8,829 nt of DNA, taken from Sulfuricella sp. (GTDB lineage Bacteria > Pseudomonadota > Gammaproteobacteria > Burkholderiales > Sulfuricellaceae). The stretch covers positions 1 through 8,829 of the forward strand of contig JAUYEK010000337.1 of assembly GCA_030691435.1 (NCBI GenBank), given 5' to 3'. A program made the translations under genes and the position numbers. The notes below the pieces were generated by a model. The model did not search any database. It had not been told where the DNA came from and saw nothing but the letters and a program-made list of their open reading frames with translations. The stretch's first letter is position 1, and the number at the start of each line of letters is the position of its first letter. Positions 6,007 to 8,829 of this stretch are shown here, one piece after another.

Positions 6007-7013
6007 ACAGCCTGGAACGGATCAAGGCCGCGATTGCTTTTGCGCCGGTCGACCGCACCCCGACCGTGCCGCAACTGTTTGGCCACGCCGCCGTGCTGGC
6101 TGGCGTGGCGCTGGAGGATTACCTGCGCGACGGCGGCCTGCTCGCGCGCTGCCAGATCGGGGCCCTGGAGCGTTATGGGCACGACGTCGTGTTCGCCTTC
6201 ATGGATTTGTGCGTGGAGACCGAGGCGGTCGGCTCCGTGCTGCAATACCGCGAAAACCAGTATCCGGACGTGGCTACCTATGTGCTCGCGCCCGGCGGCG
6301 AGGTGTCGGCGCTGGCCGTACCCGACCCCGCCGTTGCCGGGCGCATGCCGGAGCTGCTGCGGGCGGCGGGAATCCTGCGCCGCGAGCTGGACGATAAGGT
6401 GCTGGTGGCCGGCTGCGTGGCCGGGCCGATGACCCTGGCGACCCAGTTGCTCGGCATCGAAACCGCGCTGTACCTGGCGGCGGACGATCCGGCGCGGTTC
6501 GAAAAAATCCTCGATTTTTCCGCTGCGGTCGCCATCCGCTACGGCACCGCCCAGATCGAGGCGGGCGTCCATTTGCCCATCGTGTTCGATCCCTCCGCTT
6601 CGCCGGCGGTGGTGCCGCCGCAGTTCTTCCGCGAACTGCTGCTGCCGAGGCTGCAGCGGGTCTTCGCCGCCTTCCGGCAGGCCGGGGCGCTGGCCAACTG
6701 GCTCAACATCGCCGGGCCGACCGAAACCACGCTGCCCTATTATCCCGAGGCGGGGGCGGATATCGCCAACTTCGACTACTATATCGAGCCGCAGCGGGCG
6801 CAGCAGTTGCTTCCCCACACCTGTCTCGACGGCAACATGAAGTCGCTGCTGTTTGTCGAGGCGTCGCCGGACGAGGTGGCCGCGGCCGCTTCCCGGCTGG
6901 TTTCGGCGTTCGCCGACCGGGGCGGCTTCCTGCTTTCCTCCGGCTGCGAAATTCCGCCCGAGGCGAAGCCGGAAAACATCGCCGCCATGGTGGCGGCATG
7001 CCGGGGAGGGTAA
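6003..7013 (+). CDS. UroD-fold corrinoid methyltransferase (MtbA/MtaA-like) lacking the HxC zinc motif
   Basis: A 336-residue TIM-barrel protein of the uroporphyrinogen decarboxylase-like methyltransferase family. It would move a methyl group to or from the adjacent corrinoid protein. Family marks are the N-terminus NSLERIKAAIAFAPVDRTP, GCVAGPMTLATQLLG at about 137-151, EAGADIANFD at about 249-258 and LSSGCEIPPEAKPENI at 311-326. MtbA/MtaA bind zinc through His-x-Cys plus a late Cys. Here the HxC position reads N235-I-A237 and only C315 is kept, so normal zinc-thiolate activation of coenzyme M looks unlikely. It could be a substrate-side methyltransferase, use another acceptor such as a folate, or be altered in function. 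ATG 6003 has no Shine-Dalgarno and sits on the stop of the 44-codon ORF, suggesting reinitiation. The same frame is open upstream through the repeat (ATG 5973 is an alternative), but homology begins at 6003. Confidence 0.9.
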   Translation: MNSLERIKAAIAFAPVDRTPTVPQLFGHAAVLAGVALEDYLRDGGLLARCQIGALERYGHDVVFAFMDLCVETEAVGSVLQYRENQYPDVATYVLAPGGEVSALAVPDPAVAGRMPELLRAAGILRRELDDKVLVAGCVAGPMTLATQLLGIETALYLAADDPARFEKILDFSAAVAIRYGTAQIEAGVHLPIVFDPSASPAVVPPQFFRELLLPRLQRVFAAFRQAGALANWLNIAGPTETTLPYYPEAGADIANFDYYIEPQRAQQLLPHTCLDGNMKSLLFVEASPDEVAAAASRLVSAFADRGGFLLSSGCEIPPEAKPENIAAMVAACRGG

Positions 7014-7016
7014 TTC

Positions 7017-8621
7017 ATGCCTGAGCTAATCCTCGGCATCGACGGCGAAACGCACCGCATTCCTTTCGAGCCCGGCCCGTCGGTCCGCGACATCCTGGAT
7101 GCGACCGATTTCCGCGTCCGCTCCGGCTGCCGCGGCATCGGCGCGTGCGGTCTGTGCCGGGTGCGCGTGGCTGGAACTGAAACCGGTGAGCCGACGCAGA
7201 ACGAGCGCCTGCACCTGACCCCGGCGCAGCTTTCCCAGGGTGTGCGGCTGGCCTGCCAGGTCAGTCCGCGCCACGACATGCAAGTCGAAATCCTCAACCC
7301 CGCGCCGCCGTCGAACTGGAAATCTTCTCCGGATATGGCGCCGCTGCACATCCTCCACGAACAGGCGGAGGCGGGGAAGTGGCTGCCGCCGGGGGTCCAG
7401 CATCCGTGCGGCGTGGCGGTGGATTTGGGCACGACGCATGTGTGCCTGTCGCTGTTCGATCTGGCCAAGGGGCGGTGGCTGGCGGATCGATGGGGACGCA
7501 ACCCGCAGCAGAATTTCGGCGCCGACGTGATCACCCGCCTCGCGGCGGCGGCAGAATCGCCCGATGCGGCACGGGAAATGAGCCGGGTGGCGGTGGCGGC
7601 GATCGGCGAGGCGCTGCTCGACATCGCCACGCGCGAGGGTTTCGATCCGCGCCGCATCGTCAATGTCACTTTGGTCGGCAATACAGCGATGCTGGCCCTG
7701 CTTTCCGGCCGCAATTTCGGGTTGCTGCTGCAGCCGGAATACTGGACGCGGCCGGTGGATTGCTCGCCGGTTGAAACTTCGGGCTGGGTGACGGAGTGGG
7801 GGGTCAACCCGGTGGCCGAGGTCGACGTGGTCGCCCCGCTCGCCGGATTCGTCGGCTCCGATCTGCTGGCGGGGCTGGTGTCGACGCGCTTTACCGAAGG
7901 GGCGGCGCCGGCGCTGTTCATCGACTTCGGCACCAATTCAGAGATCGCGCTGTGGAGCGGCGAAGCGCTGTGGGTGACTGCTTCCGCCGGCGGCCCGGCC
8001 TTCGAAAGCAGCGGCATCAGCTGCGGCGCGCCAGCGGAAGCCGGTGCGGTGTTCCGGGTGAGGCTGGATGAGTCTGGGGGCGTGGCCTGCCAGATCATCG
8101 GCGACGACCGCGCCAAGGGCCTGTGCGGATCGGGCTTGGTGGATCTGGTCGCGTGCCTGCTCGACTCGGGCAGGTTGACCCGCGTCGGCAAGTTCGCCGG
8201 CGGCGAAACGGGGTATACCTTCAGCGCGGGCGGAACCAAACTGACCCTGACCAAGGGCGATGTGGATCTGATCCAGCGCGCCAAGGCCGCCATCGGGGTC
8301 GGCATCCGGGCGCTGTGCGGCCATGCCGGGGTGGGCCTGAAGGATCTGCGGCGGGTGTGCGTGGGCGGGGCGTTCGGGCGCTATCTGGATGTCGGCAACG
8401 CCCAGGCGATCGGGCTGCTGCCGCCGGTGCCGCCGGAAACGGTGGAGCTTGCCGGCAACACTGCCCTTGCCGGCTGCTGCGACGTCATGCTCTCGTCGCT
8501 GGCGGCGGAGCGGCTGAACCAGTTGCGCAGCCGCGCCCAGCTCGTCAACCTGGCGCGCTATCCCGATTTCGACCAGGCATTTTTCGAAAATCTGTATCTT
8601 CAGCCACTACGGGAGGTCTGA
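7017..8621 (+). CDS. RACE-type reductive activator of corrinoid protein (2Fe-2S ferredoxin plus ASKHA/DUF4445)
   Basis: A 534-residue cytoplasmic protein expected to reduce inactive Co(II) corrinoid to Co(I) using ATP. Residues 1 to about 95 form a ferredoxin domain with C38-x5-C44-x2-C47 and C80 as [2Fe-2S] ligands. After a linker (about 95-128), the ASKHA ATPase part has phosphate motif 1 at GVAVDLGTTHV (132-142), then FIDFGTNSEIAL, ASAGGPAFE, GLCGSG and VCVGGAFGRYL. This order matches RamA-like/RACE activators, but RamA itself has 4Fe-4S centres, so the 2Fe-2S bacterial type (as in acetogen O-demethylase activators) is closer. Start ATG 7017 has GGGGAGGG (7003-7010) six bases upstream, three bases after the methyltransferase stop. 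Its TGA overlaps the next ATG at 8621 (TGATG). Confidence 0.93.
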   Translation: MPELILGIDGETHRIPFEPGPSVRDILDATDFRVRSGCRGIGACGLCRVRVAGTETGEPTQNERLHLTPAQLSQGVRLACQVSPRHDMQVEILNPAPPSNWKSSPDMAPLHILHEQAEAGKWLPPGVQHPCGVAVDLGTTHVCLSLFDLAKGRWLADRWGRNPQQNFGADVITRLAAAAESPDAAREMSRVAVAAIGEALLDIATREGFDPRRIVNVTLVGNTAMLALLSGRNFGLLLQPEYWTRPVDCSPVETSGWVTEWGVNPVAEVDVVAPLAGFVGSDLLAGLVSTRFTEGAAPALFIDFGTNSEIALWSGEALWVTASAGGPAFESSGISCGAPAEAGAVFRVRLDESGGVACQIIGDDRAKGLCGSGLVDLVACLLDSGRLTRVGKFAGGETGYTFSAGGTKLTLTKGDVDLIQRAKAAIGVGIRALCGHAGVGLKDLRRVCVGGAFGRYLDVGNAQAIGLLPPVPPETVELAGNTALAGCCDVMLSSLAAERLNQLRSRAQLVNLARYPDFDQAFFENLYLQPLREV

Positions 8622-8754
8622 TGAATCCAGATTGTCCATTAGAGCCAAAACACCGTTGTGGGAGCGGCGCCCTCGCCGCGATTTTCGGCCGCATTCGCGC
8701 CGGGGGCGGCGCTCCTACATGCACGAGCATTCCAATGGACAATCCGGGTTTATG
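8621..8754. repeat. Junction element C: second copy, with the REP-pair core inverted
   Basis: Same layout as the element at 5871-5999: GATTGTCCATT at 8630-8640, a TGTGGGAG...CTCCTACA core at 8657-8719, and AATGGACAATCC at 8734-8745. The right end continues to 8754 and is the reverse complement of 5871-5891 at 20 of 21 positions, which defines a longer terminal repeat (CATRAACCCGGATTGTCCAT plus T). The 63-nt core matches the other element's core only after reverse-complementing, at 59 of 63 positions, while both flanks match directly. Confidence 0.88.
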
Positions 8755-8829
8755 TCTTGAACCACGCGGAAAGCCAGGCAAAAATGCCGCGTCTGGCTGG
8801 AAAATTACGCAATATCCGTACCAGAATAA
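8621..8829 (+). CDS. Open frame of unknown identity starting on the activator stop codon, running off the window
   Basis: ATG 8621 overlaps the activator stop (TGATG) and has GGGAGG (8611-8616) four bases upstream, a good initiation site. The first roughly 43 codons are encoded by the repeat element (MNPDCPLEPKHRCGSGALAA and on); the next 26, LCLEPRGKPGKNAASGWKIT and QYPYQN, lie beyond it and show no stop before the window end. It may be a fourth gene of the operon with a repeat-derived leader, whose own start could be ATG 8735 or later, or a small ORF like the 44-codon one at 5872. No family is recognisable from the visible part. Confidence 0.4.
   Translation, partial: MNPDCPLEPKHRCGSGALAAIFGRIRAGGGAPTCTSIPMDNPGLCLEPRGKPGKNAASGWKITQYPYQN

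Noticed and set aside
5904..6818. Long minus-strand frames opposite the methyltransferase (and 6779-8305 opposite the activator)
   Set aside because: Low-complexity antisense products without recognisable domains or ribosome binding sites; the + strand genes are well supported.
5871..8754. The two methyltransferase-operon elements considered as ends of a composite transposon carrying the genes between them
   Set aside because: No transposase is present, no target duplications could be identified, and the same kind of element also sits in the unrelated efflux operon.
8772..8798. Hairpin AGCCAG...CTGGCT with inner GCA/TGC near the window end, considered as a terminator
   Set aside because: It is followed by GGAAAATT rather than a T-tract on either strand, and it lies within an open frame.

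Overview
The window is GC-rich, with long Shine-Dalgarno-led genes on the + strand only, and many short extragenic repeats. The gene content (a heavy-metal RND pump with a DUF3240 partner, and a corrinoid methyltransferase cluster) and the TGTAGGAGCGG-type REP palindromes suggest a proteobacterium, probably an environmental betaproteobacterium. That taxonomic call is inference.

Region 1 (1-5146) is a metal efflux operon: a CzcA/CusA-like RND pump (114-3254), a small DUF3240 protein (3417-3728) and a TolC/CzcC-like outer membrane channel (3725-5146). The periplasmic adaptor (CzcB/CusB type) is not here and probably lies upstream of base 1. A likely intrinsic terminator (5145-5172) closes the operon.

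Region 2 (about 5190-8829) is a separate operon for corrinoid-dependent methyl transfer: a MtbC/MtaC-like cobalamin protein (5234-5875), a UroD-fold methyltransferase (6003-7013) and a 2Fe-2S/ASKHA reductive activator (7017-8621) that would return oxidised Co(II) corrinoid to Co(I). An open frame of unknown identity runs off the end. The UroD-fold protein lacks two of the three zinc ligands expected in MtbA/MtaA.

The most unusual feature is the set of gene junctions. Short repeats of several families sit at almost every boundary, and each lies inside a small ORF that starts on the previous gene's stop codon (ATGA or TGATG). Several of these ORFs end on the next gene's start codon. Two elements (5871-5999 and 8621-8754) share flanks in the same orientation, with terminal inverted repeats, while their 63-nt REP-pair cores are inverted relative to each other and both stay open. 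A related REP pair begins the outer membrane protein reading frame, and another repeat is inserted in frame inside the RND pump. Together these look like coding-compatible, translation-coupling-preserving repeat elements.
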